From NCBI GenBank assembly GCA_964589175.1, contig CAZPRY010000009.1, forward strand, positions 1-64,000: a DNA stretch of 64,000 nucleotides, given 5' to 3'. This DNA comes from CAZPRY01 sp964589175. GTDB lineage: Bacteria > Fidelibacterota > UBA2242. Below, one piece after another: positions 9,508-18,608 of the stretch. Under the pieces are notes generated by a model. That model was not told the DNA's origin. It saw only the letters and a program-made list of their open reading frames with translations, and made no database searches. The first letter of the stretch is position 1, and each line of letters starts with the position of its first letter. The position numbers and the translations under genes are program-made.

Positions 9508-9610
9508 CCAGCTTAATGACGATCGTCATTTCGATCCCTTACCAGCGGGAGAGAAATCGGTAAAGTCTACGCCCATTTGCTTCGAATAGCCGATTATTAA
9601 TTCAATCTCA

Positions 9611-9690
9611 GTCCCGAGGGGACGCTATGTTTGTAGAATATTCATCCGCAGAAAGCCCTTAGCCCCGGCGGGGCGGCATGTTACATATCA
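9611..9690. repeat. Pair of GC-rich intergenic repeat motifs
   Basis: Two related motifs lie about 50 bp apart: CCCGAGGGGACGCTATGTTT at 9613 and CCCCGGCGGGGCGGCATGTT at 9663. Both have a short GC-rich palindrome followed by G(A/G)CG-(C/G)(T/C)ATGTT. No coding frame covers them. The rest of 9374-9813 holds the terminator at 9490 and nothing else I can name. Confidence 0.5.
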
Positions 9691-9813
9691 CCCCGTCTGA
9701 GTTTACCTCGGCCGGATATCCACATTGCCGGGACGCGATTATCTATTCTTTAAACCATCGCCGCAACCACTTCACCCGGCTATTTTTCCGAATCATCTCT
9801 ATTCCAAATACTT

Positions 9814-10719
9814 TCACCACCAGGGCGGGATGCTGCGGATTTCCCAGATCACATTGACAATCTTCCATTCACCGCCAAAGTTGACCAGCTGACAGACATC
9901 CATCAAATATTCGGACCTGATTCGCACAACGGCGATGTTGCCGTAGATACCCAGAATATCGGCGTCGATGGACCATTTCTCCCGGGGTAGCTTGCCCGTG
10001 CCCTTTTCCGCAGCTTCCACCATTTCCGTTTTCCCGACGGAACGAATCTCGATCTTCCCGGAATTGCGGTTGGGTACGACGCCCCGTTTGGCCAGGATCT
10101 CATGCAGCACGCGATCCATTTTCTGAGGATCTCCGTTGTACCAGCCCTCGAGCATCTGAATTCCGGTCTGCCGGATGGCCGCCCGCTCCCCATCGGTAAC
10201 AGTTCCATCGAACAGGCTGCCCCGGCCGACTTCCAGAGCATTCACGATTTTCCATTTTCCGTCAAGCTCCGCCAATTGGCACAAAACCAGTGTCTCATCG
10301 GCTCTTATTTCCAGATTCGCACTGTGGCGATACGTATCAAGAATCGAAATCCGGATTGAATGTCGATCCGAGCCCGCATCCCATTTTCGGGTTCGGATGC
10401 TCTTCAGGAATTGCGACCGGTCCATCGAACGCAAGTACATCCGTCCCGGTACGGCCTCGTGCAAAACCTCGCGGAATACAAACTGCTCCATCAGGCAATC
10501 GTTCAACAGCCATCGATCCCCGCTCTGCCGTCCAGCGGCAAACGCCCGACCGGCGCGGATGATGGCCGTCGAATCAGCCGCATCCGGAAATTCCGCCAAT
10601 ATCTTCTCCAGGTTTCCATAGTTGCTTTGCTGATCCGAATTATTCATCGCAATTGTTATTGCAGTCATCAGAGCCAGTGCGACAAAAATACGGATGTAAC
10701 TTTGATGTACAGGGTTCAT
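9814..10719 (-). CDS. Exported protein with two NTF2-like (lumazine_bd_2-type) repeats
   Basis: The start at 10719 is chosen for its GGGAGGAGGGAGC ribosome binding site; an in-frame ATG exists 27 bp upstream. The 301-residue product opens with a hydrophobic export signal (IFVALALMTAITIA). The rest is two tandem units of about 130 residues, each ending in the same hairpin: ELDGKWKIVNALEV and NFGGEWKIVNVIWE. That closing motif and size fit the SnoaL/NTF2-like putative lumazine-binding family. Function is unknown; an enzyme or ligand-binding role cannot be separated. The gene is monocistronic on the minus strand, with a terminator at about 9490. Confidence 0.7.
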   Translation of the reverse strand: MNPVHQSYIRIFVALALMTAITIAMNNSDQQSNYGNLEKILAEFPDAADSTAIIRAGRAFAAGRQSGDRWLLNDCLMEQFVFREVLHEAVPGRMYLRSMDRSQFLKSIRTRKWDAGSDRHSIRISILDTYRHSANLEIRADETLVLCQLAELDGKWKIVNALEVGRGSLFDGTVTDGERAAIRQTGIQMLEGWYNGDPQKMDRVLHEILAKRGVVPNRNSGKIEIRSVGKTEMVEAAEKGTGKLPREKWSIDADILGIYGNIAVVRIRSEYLMDVCQLVNFGGEWKIVNVIWEIRSIPPWW

Positions 10720-10987
10720 GCTCCCTCCTCCCAATATCTTACACAACGCAAAGACCGATCGTCTTTGACATTCAGCCCCCCAGGCTTCATTCCTCTGATA
10801 TTGCCGTCACCCCTTTTTTTTCTAACGACTTTGAGATCAGAATGATCCCGATTTTTTTCGCTGCAATTAAAACGAAGCGAATGAGCGCTGGAAAATAAAT
10901 GACTTATCCCGGTAGCTTTGATTTGTGGATCCGTCCAAAATCGTTAAATTCAACGGTTAAATATGAATTGAAAAGAGGTCAGCTATT

Positions 10988-12679
10988 ATGCCAGTAGAAG
11001 AAAAAAGCAGTAATTTTATTCATCAGATCATCGATGAACACCATAAAACCGGCCGCTTCGAAAATCGCGTCAATACCCGCTTCCCTCCCGAACCCAACGG
11101 CTATCTGCATATTGGGCACGCCAAGTCCATTTTGCTGAACTACGGCACAGCCCAAAAATACAACGGTAAATTCAACCTGCGCTTCGACGATACCAACCCG
11201 GTCAAGGAGGAGGAAGAATACGTTCAATCCATCATCGCGGATGTGAAATGGCTGGGCGCCGACTGGGAGGACCGCCTGCTCTTCGCGTCCGACTATTTCC
11301 AGCAAATGTACGATTATGCCGTCGACCTGGTCCGCAAAGGCAAAGCCTACGTCTGCGATCTCAACGCCGACGAAATCCGTGAAACGCGCGGCACATTGAC
11401 CGAAGCGGGCAAGGAAAGCCCATATCGCAATCGCAGCATCGAGGAAAATCTCGATCTCTTCGAACGCATGCGCAAAGGTGAGTTTCCCGACGGTTCGCGC
11501 ACCCTGCGCGCCAAAATCGATATGGCCTCGCCGAATCTGAACATGCGCGATCCGATCATGTACCGTATCCTGCATTCTTCCCATCACCGCAGCGGTGACG
11601 ATTGGTGCATTTACCCGATGTACGATTGGGCGCATGGCCTCGAAGATTCCATCGAGCGGATTACCCATTCAATCTGCACGCTGGAATTCGAAGACCACCG
11701 GCCGCTTTATGACTGGTTTCTGGATCAACTCGAAGTCTTCCATCCGCAGCAGATCGAGTTCGCGCGGCTCAACCTGACCTACACCATGATGAGCAAGCGC
11801 AGACTCCTGGAACTCGTCAGGGAAAAATACGTCAACGGCTGGGACGATCCGCGCATGCCCACCATCTCGGGTCTGCGCCGCCGCGGCTATACACCGGAAG
11901 CCATCCGGATTTTCGCCGACCACATCGGCATCGCTAAAAACGACAGCATCATCGATGTCGAATTGCTCGAGTTCAGCATCCGCGAAGACCTGAATAAACG
12001 CGCGCCGCGTTACATGGGTGTGCTTGAGCCACTGAAAGTCGTCATCACCAATTACCCCGAAAACCAGGTCGAGGAACTCGAAGCCGTCAACAATCCCGAA
12101 GACGAAAGCGCCGGGACGCGCAAGGTCCCGTTTTCCAAAATCATCTACATCGAGCGCAATGATTTCCACGAAGATCCGCCTAAAAAATATTTCCGGCTGG
12201 CCCCCGACCGCGAAGTCCGACTGCGTTACGCCTATTTCATCACCTGCACGGATGTGATCAAAGATGCAGACGGTCATATCATCGAACTGCACTGCAGCTA
12301 CGATCCGGCCACCAAAGGCGGCGATTCACCCGACGGCCGCAAGGTCAAAGGCACGATTCACTGGGTATCCGCCGCGCACGCTATCCCGGCCGAAATCCGG
12401 CTCTACGATCGCCTGTTTACGGTCCCCAATCCCTCCGGCGATAAGGAAGGCCGCGATTACAAGGAATTTCTCAATCCCGATTCCCTGCAAATACTGAACG
12501 ACTGCAAGATCGAACCCGCCCTGAAGGATGCCGAACCGGGCTTGCGTCTGCAGTTTGAGCGGCAGGGCTATTTCTGCGTCGATCCCGATTCCGTTGAAGG
12601 TAAACTGGTCTTTAACCGGACGGCTACTCTACGCGACACCTGGGCCAAAATCGCCAAACAGCAATCCGGAAACGAATGA
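10988..12679 (+). CDS. glnS: Glutaminyl-tRNA synthetase
   Basis: A 563-residue class I synthetase that charges tRNA-Gln. The nucleotide-binding HIGH motif is in FPPEPNGYLHIGHAKS near residue 35, and the KMSKS equivalent appears as MMSKRRLLELV near 265. The DDTNP segment near 75 and the beta-barrel anticodon-binding half (from about 340) match GlnRS rather than GltX. Length is normal. GAGG lies about 8 bp before the ATG. The gene overlaps the following DUF3267 gene by 4 bp (ATGA), so the two are cotranslated. A separate glutamyl enzyme is encoded at 22.6-24.1 kb, so direct charging rather than transamidation is expected. Confidence 0.97.
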   Translation: MPVEEKSSNFIHQIIDEHHKTGRFENRVNTRFPPEPNGYLHIGHAKSILLNYGTAQKYNGKFNLRFDDTNPVKEEEEYVQSIIADVKWLGADWEDRLLFASDYFQQMYDYAVDLVRKGKAYVCDLNADEIRETRGTLTEAGKESPYRNRSIEENLDLFERMRKGEFPDGSRTLRAKIDMASPNLNMRDPIMYRILHSSHHRSGDDWCIYPMYDWAHGLEDSIERITHSICTLEFEDHRPLYDWFLDQLEVFHPQQIEFARLNLTYTMMSKRRLLELVREKYVNGWDDPRMPTISGLRRRGYTPEAIRIFADHIGIAKNDSIIDVELLEFSIREDLNKRAPRYMGVLEPLKVVITNYPENQVEELEAVNNPEDESAGTRKVPFSKIIYIERNDFHEDPPKKYFRLAPDREVRLRYAYFITCTDVIKDADGHIIELHCSYDPATKGGDSPDGRKVKGTIHWVSAAHAIPAEIRLYDRLFTVPNPSGDKEGRDYKEFLNPDSLQILNDCKIEPALKDAEPGLRLQFERQGYFCVDPDSVEGKLVFNRTATLRDTWAKIAKQQSGNE

Positions 12680-13251
12680 CCTTGCCGGAACAACGACCGG
12701 ACATCGAATTGCCGGGATTGGATCTTTCGATCTCCCTGCTCGCCGCCAATGTCTACGGCGCCGCCGTCGCGATAATCTTGACTCCCCTCCTTTTCGGGAT
12801 TTATTATCTCGTCAATCCGTCCTTCGATCTCCTGCTGCTCAGAAAACCCGTCGTCCTGCTCGTGAGCATCGTGCTCGGCGTCTTCGCACATGAACTCCTG
12901 CACGGCCTCACCTGGCAGATCGCGTCGAAGCAGCCCTCTTCCGTCATCCGTTACGGCATTAACTGGAAACTGCTGACACCCTACGCCCACTGCAGCGAAC
13001 CGATCAACGTTCAGTACTATCGTATCGGTATCCTCATGCCGACGATCATCCTGGGCCTGATCCCCTATATCGTCGTTCTGTTCGTTCAGGAGCCGAACCT
13101 GTTGTTGTTCAGCATCATCTTTACGATAGCCGGTTCCGGCGATTTAGTGGTATTCTGGATCATCCGCAACCTGCATTCGGACACCGTGGTCATGGATCAT
13201 CCCAGCCGGGCCGGATGCTATGTCTTCCTGATTAAAAAGATCGGAAAATAA
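12676..13251 (+). CDS. DUF3267-like membrane putative zincin peptidase
   Basis: A 191-residue integral membrane protein with about four hydrophobic segments (about 20-45, 57-72, 115-135, 138-158). A metalloprotease-type HELLH lies at 72-76 at the end of the second segment (VFAHELLHGLTW). Further family-like positions are the GSGDLVVFW segment near 153 and DHPSRAGCYVF at the end. This matches DUF3267, predicted zincin-like membrane proteins of unknown substrate. Its ATG overlaps the glnS stop (ATGA); no functional link to tRNA charging is apparent. The metal-binding prediction rests on the HExxH alone. Confidence 0.8.
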   Translation: MTLPEQRPDIELPGLDLSISLLAANVYGAAVAIILTPLLFGIYYLVNPSFDLLLLRKPVVLLVSIVLGVFAHELLHGLTWQIASKQPSSVIRYGINWKLLTPYAHCSEPINVQYYRIGILMPTIILGLIPYIVVLFVQEPNLLLFSIIFTIAGSGDLVVFWIIRNLHSDTVVMDHPSRAGCYVFLIKKIGK

Positions 13252-14309
13252 TTATCAGCCGCGGATTTATCACCCCGAGCGTGGCGGAGTGAAGCCCACG
13301 CCCTTGGCGGGATTCAATCGGGTTGGATAGTCGCAAGTGCTCAAGAGACTGGTGCTTCCTCGTTCCCGGGTTGTACTCGGGAACGTCATCGCTCACCGCT
13401 ACGGAGTACAACCCCGTAGCGAGGGTAAGGCAGCATGTGTCCATCGGCGGAAAAAGGCGGCGCAGCATCGCAGGCAATTTAGGACCTTAGTGAATTCCAT
13501 AGGGATCAAAGATCGGTAAAAATAGCCACGACCTGCTATGGTCCCGTCCCGTCCGGGACGGCAGAAACGGTTATGCGGATTCTTTTCTACCGATCGTTCA
13601 GGCCTGACGGCCTGGATAACGTCCAGCATCATTTGTCTCGGAGAAAGTCATCCATCACCTTTACACATTCCCTCACCGGCTTGTCCCCATCATCGCAGCG
13701 CAGTGAAGCCCCGCCCCCGACCAGTCATTTCGAACCCTGCCAACGGCGGGGGAGAAATCGCATCAGCCGGATCGCATAACGTAACCAGGCAACGGTCGGC
13801 CCTCCCGTCTTTTTTTTCGCTTGCGCTTAATATGGGATATGCGTATCATATCCACATCAATCACTGCCTATCGACGTTTATTGAATGGAATGAACGTAAA
13901 ATGTATTTTCTAGAATATAGATGAACCTTTGCTGGGATCAATCTCCATAACAGAGAGATTACGAAATCCATCGATTTCGATGGGTTTATCCTGGTGCCGT
14001 GAGTTTTAAAATGGAAAAAATAAACGTCCCTGGAACCGAAATAACCTACATTGCGAGGGTAAAGTAAAAGATATTTCATTGATTGATTTTCACCTTCACT
14101 TGTTTGTTGTCTTTTAAAGTCAGATGGATTTGGACAGTTTAATACTCATTCAGATGTTTGCTGATCTATTTATATTAGACGGATGCACACAAAAATTGAT
14201 TTAACAAATTTGTATTGCTTAATTTGAATGTACATAAAATTTACACAAGATATAAATGATCAATTTTATTTGAAATTTTATAACCTCTACAAAACAGCCA
14301 GGAGGATAT
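13252..14309. other. Gene-free repeat region at left edge of variable island
   Basis: About 1 kb without a supportable gene. The first half is GC-rich and carries a dispersed repeat (13320-13437, also at 22383-22582), hairpins, and a stretch around 13690-13770 (AGTGAAGCC, then GTCATTTCGAA, then GAGAAATCGC) that resembles 22160-22245. The second half (from about 13830) turns AT-rich, matching the operon that follows, and must contain its promoter. AGGAGG precedes the ATG at 14310. Confidence 0.7.
13320..13437. repeat. Dispersed intergenic repeat, copy 1
   Basis: 13320-13372 and 22383-22435 agree almost base for base (both contain GACTGGTGCTTCCTCGTTCC). Agreement resumes at the CGCTACG(G/A)AGTACAACC segment ending in GTAGCGAGGGTAA. 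Within the copy, CGCTACGG / CCCGTAGCG and GTTCCCG / CGGGAAC can form hairpins. Copy 2 is split by a MITE-like insertion. Confidence 0.75.
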
Positions 14310-15719
14310 ATGTCGCAAATTTCAACGTCAAAAACTAGAGAAATTATAGACGATTTTGCGCGAGAAATATCTAAAAGAAAAACCAAAGGCCCTAAGCCAA
14401 GCAAAGTTGTAATAAATTTCAGGAATGAAAGACATGATGGATTTGAGCGAGATGTATTTTGGGTCCCAGTTGAACTGCTCCTTTTTCGTAAGGATAACGG
14501 TAGAATCCGTGCAGAAGTAGCTACTTATGAAAAAGAACACGGCTTGCTCGTTGAGAAGACAGAAGAGGCACAAGATGTTCTAAGAACTATGCTTAAGGAA
14601 AATGATATAGAGAAAAATGTTGAGCTAAGATATTCTATTTTGCACGAGGGCCAAAGGGAACCTGCTATTATCACATGCGATGGATTCCTTATTAACGGAA
14701 ACCGCCGTAAGATGATCATTGAAACATTGCCAGAACAGCAACGGACAAAGTTTCGCGATATGCGAGTTGTAATTTTACCAAGCGCAAATGACCTAGGTGG
14801 CCCACCAACCTTGGTAGAAATTGAACAAATTGAAAACAGATATCAACATCAGGGCGAAGGAAAAGCTGAATACTCAAAATTTAACACAGCCTTGTCAATA
14901 AAAAGAAAAATAGACCTAGGTATGTCTCTTGTTGAACAGATGAAGGATGATCCAATTTATGCAAGTCGTTCTGAAAAAGAATTTAATAAAGCCGTGAAAA
15001 TGTTTGAGGATCAATACTTAAAACCTTTAGAGTGCATTGATAGATATCTTACGCACCTTGGACGACCCGGCCTTTACAATACTATTGCGTCAGGTGTGGG
15101 GGATCCTGAGGGTCGTTGGCAGGCGTTTCTAGATTATTACAATCTTGTCTATAAAAAACTTGAAAATGCCAAGCAACGTATTAGACTAGGAATAAACGAA
15201 GATGAGATAGGAATTATAGAGGATGTCGCTTTTAAAGTTATTCGAAAAAGAGAATTTCAAAATTTACCAAAAGCACACCAGATAATAAGAGAATTTCCGA
15301 AATGGTTGGATATAAAAAATCAAGATTCAAAAAAAGCACTGCTGCAGCTGAAGGCCATAGACATAAGACTGACCAGAGATGAGTATATTGGTAACGACGG
15401 TAAGGAATATGATGAACGAACAAAGGATAAATTTTGGGGCGAGAAGTACAGCACCATTCTACATAGACAGATTAATAAAGCAAAAAACTGCTTTGAACAT
15501 GTTAAAGAGCTAGAAACGCCTATTTCTTTGTTGGAGGCTGCACTTAAAAAGTTAACACATGATAATATGCAAACTGAATCAGTGAGTTTAACTGACATTC
15601 CTAAAGCGCTTGAAATCGTTAGATATATTTGGGAACGTGCTCAGGAAATTGAGAGTGAACTCGATCATCACCGAATGGAACTAAAGAAACTAAGCGAGAA
15701 ATACAATAAAGACAAATGA
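14310..15719 (+). CDS. ParB/sulfiredoxin-fold protein, first gene of a candidate defence operon
   Basis: A 469-residue protein whose N-terminal region (about 45-175) looks like a ParB-like nuclease fold. WVPVELLLFRKDNGRI at 51-66 matches the early ParB strand, GQREPAI at 114-120 the middle strand, and DGFLINGNRR at 124-133 the G-x-R-R nucleotide/CTP-binding loop. The rest is helical and charged (KRKID, EIESELDHHRMELKKL) without a domain I can name; no helix-turn-helix is certain. The start has an AGGAGG. The stop overlaps the helicase start by 4 bp (ATGA). Base composition is clearly AT-rich against the flanking glnS region, a sign of acquisition. ParB-fold proteins in defence loci may act as a CTP- or ATP-dependent DNA clamp or nuclease; which applies here is open. 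Confidence 0.75.
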   Translation: MSQISTSKTREIIDDFAREISKRKTKGPKPSKVVINFRNERHDGFERDVFWVPVELLLFRKDNGRIRAEVATYEKEHGLLVEKTEEAQDVLRTMLKENDIEKNVELRYSILHEGQREPAIITCDGFLINGNRRKMIIETLPEQQRTKFRDMRVVILPSANDLGGPPTLVEIEQIENRYQHQGEGKAEYSKFNTALSIKRKIDLGMSLVEQMKDDPIYASRSEKEFNKAVKMFEDQYLKPLECIDRYLTHLGRPGLYNTIASGVGDPEGRWQAFLDYYNLVYKKLENAKQRIRLGINEDEIGIIEDVAFKVIRKREFQNLPKAHQIIREFPKWLDIKNQDSKKALLQLKAIDIRLTRDEYIGNDGKEYDERTKDKFWGEKYSTILHRQINKAKNCFEHVKELETPISLLEAALKKLTHDNMQTESVSLTDIPKALEIVRYIWERAQEIESELDHHRMELKKLSEKYNKDK

Positions 15720-17626
15720 TATATTTAGACTTCCTAGAAGGATATATTAGGATAACTGGAGATGCAATTCCAATTGCACCATTATCAGTTATTAGTCAAC
15801 TAAATTTCTGGGGATTTCGAACCTACGAAGGAGAATTTAATTTATCCCTTGCTTCTTCTAAACCTGGACCTATTATAGCAAAAGTGGCTAATTATCTTCA
15901 AAAAGAAAACGTTGCCTATGAAATTTCAGAGAATGTTTCTCATATCCTTGAAAACCAACGCCAGCTCGATACTGAATATGAGGATGTTCTTAGATCAGCA
16001 CGGTGCTTCAAATCAAATATTTTTAACAGAGTTGCATTTAATAATTTCGTTAGTTTTACCCGTACAGCACTCGTTCGAAATTTACGCGAACACCAGATAA
16101 AGGCAGCGTTCCATTTACTTACTGCTCGTAACGGTGCTAATTTCTCGGTGCCAGGAAGTGGAAAGACATCCGTAGTCTTGGTTGTTTACGAATATTTACG
16201 GCAGCAGCAATTTGTAAACTGCCTTTTTGTCGTTGGTCCACCTTCTTGTTTTGGTCCGTGGCGTACAGAGTTTGAAGAAACGCTTGGTCGGAGTCCTATA
16301 TTCGAAATATTATCAGGTGGTGATATGATTTCCCGCAAGGCTAAATATTTTAAACCATCAAGGGAACGTGCTGAGCTATATCTGTCAACTTACCATACAT
16401 TATTGAATGATTTACAGGATGTTTCAACCTTTTTTTCTAGGCAAAATAGCAATATTTTTTTTGTGGTCGATGAAGCCCATTATATGAAACAGCCAGATGG
16501 AGAATGGGCTGATGCTCTTCTTAGGATTGCGCCACTCGCTCAGATTCGAGTTGTGCTTACGGGAACGCCAATGCCGCGAAGCTATATAGATATATTTAAT
16601 TTGTTTGATTTTTTATGGCCTTCTAACCCTCCTTTATCTAACAGCCAAAAAATTCAAATAGAATTAGCAGAGCAAAGAAATGACCCCGATACTGCTATTA
16701 GCGTTTTTGAGAACACCGTTGAGCCATTGATTTATAGAGTAAGAAAATCAGATCTTGGCCTGCTTCCGCCATGCTTTCATCCGCCAATTCAAGTCCAAAT
16801 GAATCAGTATGAGCGCAAAATTTATAATGCCATTATGAAAAGAATACGCGGATGGTCAAAGGAAGACTTTTTAAAAAATATTGATCTCGTTCATCGTCTT
16901 AGACGCGGTAGGATGATTCGAATTCGCCAATCGTTATCATATTGTGCAACTTTAAACTCTGGGATTACTGATTATGATGAGAACATTTTTTTAGACGATT
17001 CATATCTTGCACGAATAATTCATGAATACGAAAATATAGAAATCCCTGCAAAAATAGCTACATTGAAGGGTTTGATTTCTGAATTATTAAAAAGAAATCA
17101 AAAAGTGATTGTTTGGGCCAATTTCCGCGCTACTCTCCATCTAATTAAAAGGGCTATAGTTTCTATGAATCATCGCTGTGATATGATTTATGGTGATACG
17201 CCCACACAAAACACACCTACTAGTGAAGAAAGAAGCCGTGAAGTTATTAGAGACGAATTCGTTGACCCAGAGAGCGGATTGAATGTTTTAATTGCAAATC
17301 CAGCAGCTTGCGCAGAATCAATTTCGCTACATAAAACATGTTTTCACGCAGTATATTACGACCTTTCATATAATTGTGCTCAATACTTGCAGTCTCTTGA
17401 CAGAATTCATCGTGTTGGTGGCTCAGAGAATAATATCGCAAACTATTATTTCCTTCAATACACTGATACAATGGAGACGGACATAAAACACAACCTTGAT
17501 AGCAAAGCACAAAAAATGTATAAGGTCGTCGATAAGGAATTCCCTATATATTCTTTAAACATGTTCGAAGACGAAGATGATGCGCAAGCCTATCGACGGT
17601 TATTCTTAGGGCAATCAGATGATTGA
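15716..17626 (+). CDS. SNF2-type DEAH helicase/translocase
   Basis: A 636-residue superfamily 2 ATPase. Motif I is VPGSGKTS (145-152), motif Ia VVGPPSCFGPW (172-182), motif II DEAH (252-255), motif III VLTGTPMP, motif V NVLIANPAACAES, and motif VI QSLDRIHRVGG (559-569). The Q-x-x-D-R-x-H-R form and the LTGTP motif point to the SNF2/Rad54-like branch, which translocates on double-stranded DNA without strand separation. The first 130 residues form an N-terminal domain of unknown function. It is joined by overlaps to the ParB-like gene (4 bp) and to the DUF3883 gene (8 bp), so the operon is translationally coupled. The same AT-rich composition runs through all four genes. Confidence 0.92.
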   Translation: MIYLDFLEGYIRITGDAIPIAPLSVISQLNFWGFRTYEGEFNLSLASSKPGPIIAKVANYLQKENVAYEISENVSHILENQRQLDTEYEDVLRSARCFKSNIFNRVAFNNFVSFTRTALVRNLREHQIKAAFHLLTARNGANFSVPGSGKTSVVLVVYEYLRQQQFVNCLFVVGPPSCFGPWRTEFEETLGRSPIFEILSGGDMISRKAKYFKPSRERAELYLSTYHTLLNDLQDVSTFFSRQNSNIFFVVDEAHYMKQPDGEWADALLRIAPLAQIRVVLTGTPMPRSYIDIFNLFDFLWPSNPPLSNSQKIQIELAEQRNDPDTAISVFENTVEPLIYRVRKSDLGLLPPCFHPPIQVQMNQYERKIYNAIMKRIRGWSKEDFLKNIDLVHRLRRGRMIRIRQSLSYCATLNSGITDYDENIFLDDSYLARIIHEYENIEIPAKIATLKGLISELLKRNQKVIVWANFRATLHLIKRAIVSMNHRCDMIYGDTPTQNTPTSEERSREVIRDEFVDPESGLNVLIANPAACAESISLHKTCFHAVYYDLSYNCAQYLQSLDRIHRVGGSENNIANYYFLQYTDTMETDIKHNLDSKAQKMYKVVDKEFPIYSLNMFEDEDDAQAYRRLFLGQSDD

Positions 17627-18608
17627 TTTTGGGACTCTGCGAGTTAAAAACATTCAAGGGCTTCTTCTCACTATTCAGCAAGCGAATATACGGGATCGCT
17701 CATATATACAGCATATCTATTCTCAGTCCTGCGAGAATTATAATACGACCTTATCATTTTTAGAAGAAATTGGAGTTTTATTAATAGAAGGCAGAAATAT
17801 AGCAATTACTCCCCAATCACATGCAATCTTTAATATACTTACAAATAGCGATAAGCCTTTGGATATATTACGCTCATTTCTAATTCAACAACTTCTGAAT
17901 AAACATAATTCTTGCTCTACTTCGGTTAATGAGTTTCTTTCACGGTTTACCCTTCATGATGACAAAGCATTATTTATTCCAGATTACAGCGAAAATATTC
18001 ATTTCGCCGATCTGCGAAATTTTCTTATGGACTTAGGACTCGTTGAATACGACCACAAACGCCCACAATATTTACTGCGTATCGACAATCTTCCCCCAGC
18101 CACTACGCCGAGCAAACTTAGCCCATCTTTATTGTATGTTCATAATCGTAATTGCGAAGAATTGGGCCATAAAGCTGAATTGGCTATCCTCTCAATGGAG
18201 CAAGAACGCTTATCACACTTTCCTGATTTGGTAACTCGAATTGACCATGTTGCATCTAAAGACGTGAGCGCAGGTTATGACATTCTTAGCTATGAAATAC
18301 CTGTAAATAATGATAATATCGTGCCACGATATATTGAAGTCAAGGCCGTTTCCCAGTGGGATATGGAATTTTATTGGACTTCACTTGAAATTAAAGTTGC
18401 TTGTGAAAAAAAAGAGTTATACTGGCTCTATCTTTTGCCCGTTGGAATAGAAAGTAGTTTCTTAATTAGTTATCTTAAAATTATAAACAATCCTTATACC
18501 CTTATATTTGAGGCAAATAGTGTCTGGGGCAGAGAATGCAAGGCCTTTAAATTTTGGCCAATTAATAGTTTAAATGCTACATCAACGTTACAGGAAGAAA
18601 ATAAGTGA
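17619..18608 (+). CDS. DUF3883 nuclease-like protein
   Basis: A 329-residue protein. The N-terminal half (1-165) is helical, possibly a winged-helix reader (FLEEIGVLLIEGRNIAI, FLMDLGLVEYD). The C-terminal half holds a DUF3883-like domain from about 183: GHKAELAILSMEQERL, then GYDILSYE, then RYIEVKAV. The spacing E187, D221, E240-x-K242 fits a PD-(D/E)xK nuclease core, so this is the likely DNA-cleaving or end-sensing subunit. Activity is inference. It overlaps the helicase by 8 bp and the methyltransferase by 4 bp (GTGA). Together with the neighbouring modification enzyme it makes a restriction-like arrangement. Confidence 0.82.
   Translation: MIDFGTLRVKNIQGLLLTIQQANIRDRSYIQHIYSQSCENYNTTLSFLEEIGVLLIEGRNIAITPQSHAIFNILTNSDKPLDILRSFLIQQLLNKHNSCSTSVNEFLSRFTLHDDKALFIPDYSENIHFADLRNFLMDLGLVEYDHKRPQYLLRIDNLPPATTPSKLSPSLLYVHNRNCEELGHKAELAILSMEQERLSHFPDLVTRIDHVASKDVSAGYDILSYEIPVNNDNIVPRYIEVKAVSQWDMEFYWTSLEIKVACEKKELYWLYLLPVGIESSFLISYLKIINNPYTLIFEANSVWGRECKAFKFWPINSLNATSTLQEENK

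Noticed and set aside
10102..10845. Several overlapping plus-strand frames
   Set aside because: They lie opposite or beside the exported two-repeat protein and show no domain or ribosome binding site.
11669..12292. 207-residue minus-strand frame within glnS
   Set aside because: Complement of glnS with no features of its own.
13337..13924. Plus- and minus-strand frames in the repeat region
   Set aside because: They run across a dispersed noncoding repeat also found at 22.4 kb and have no conserved features.
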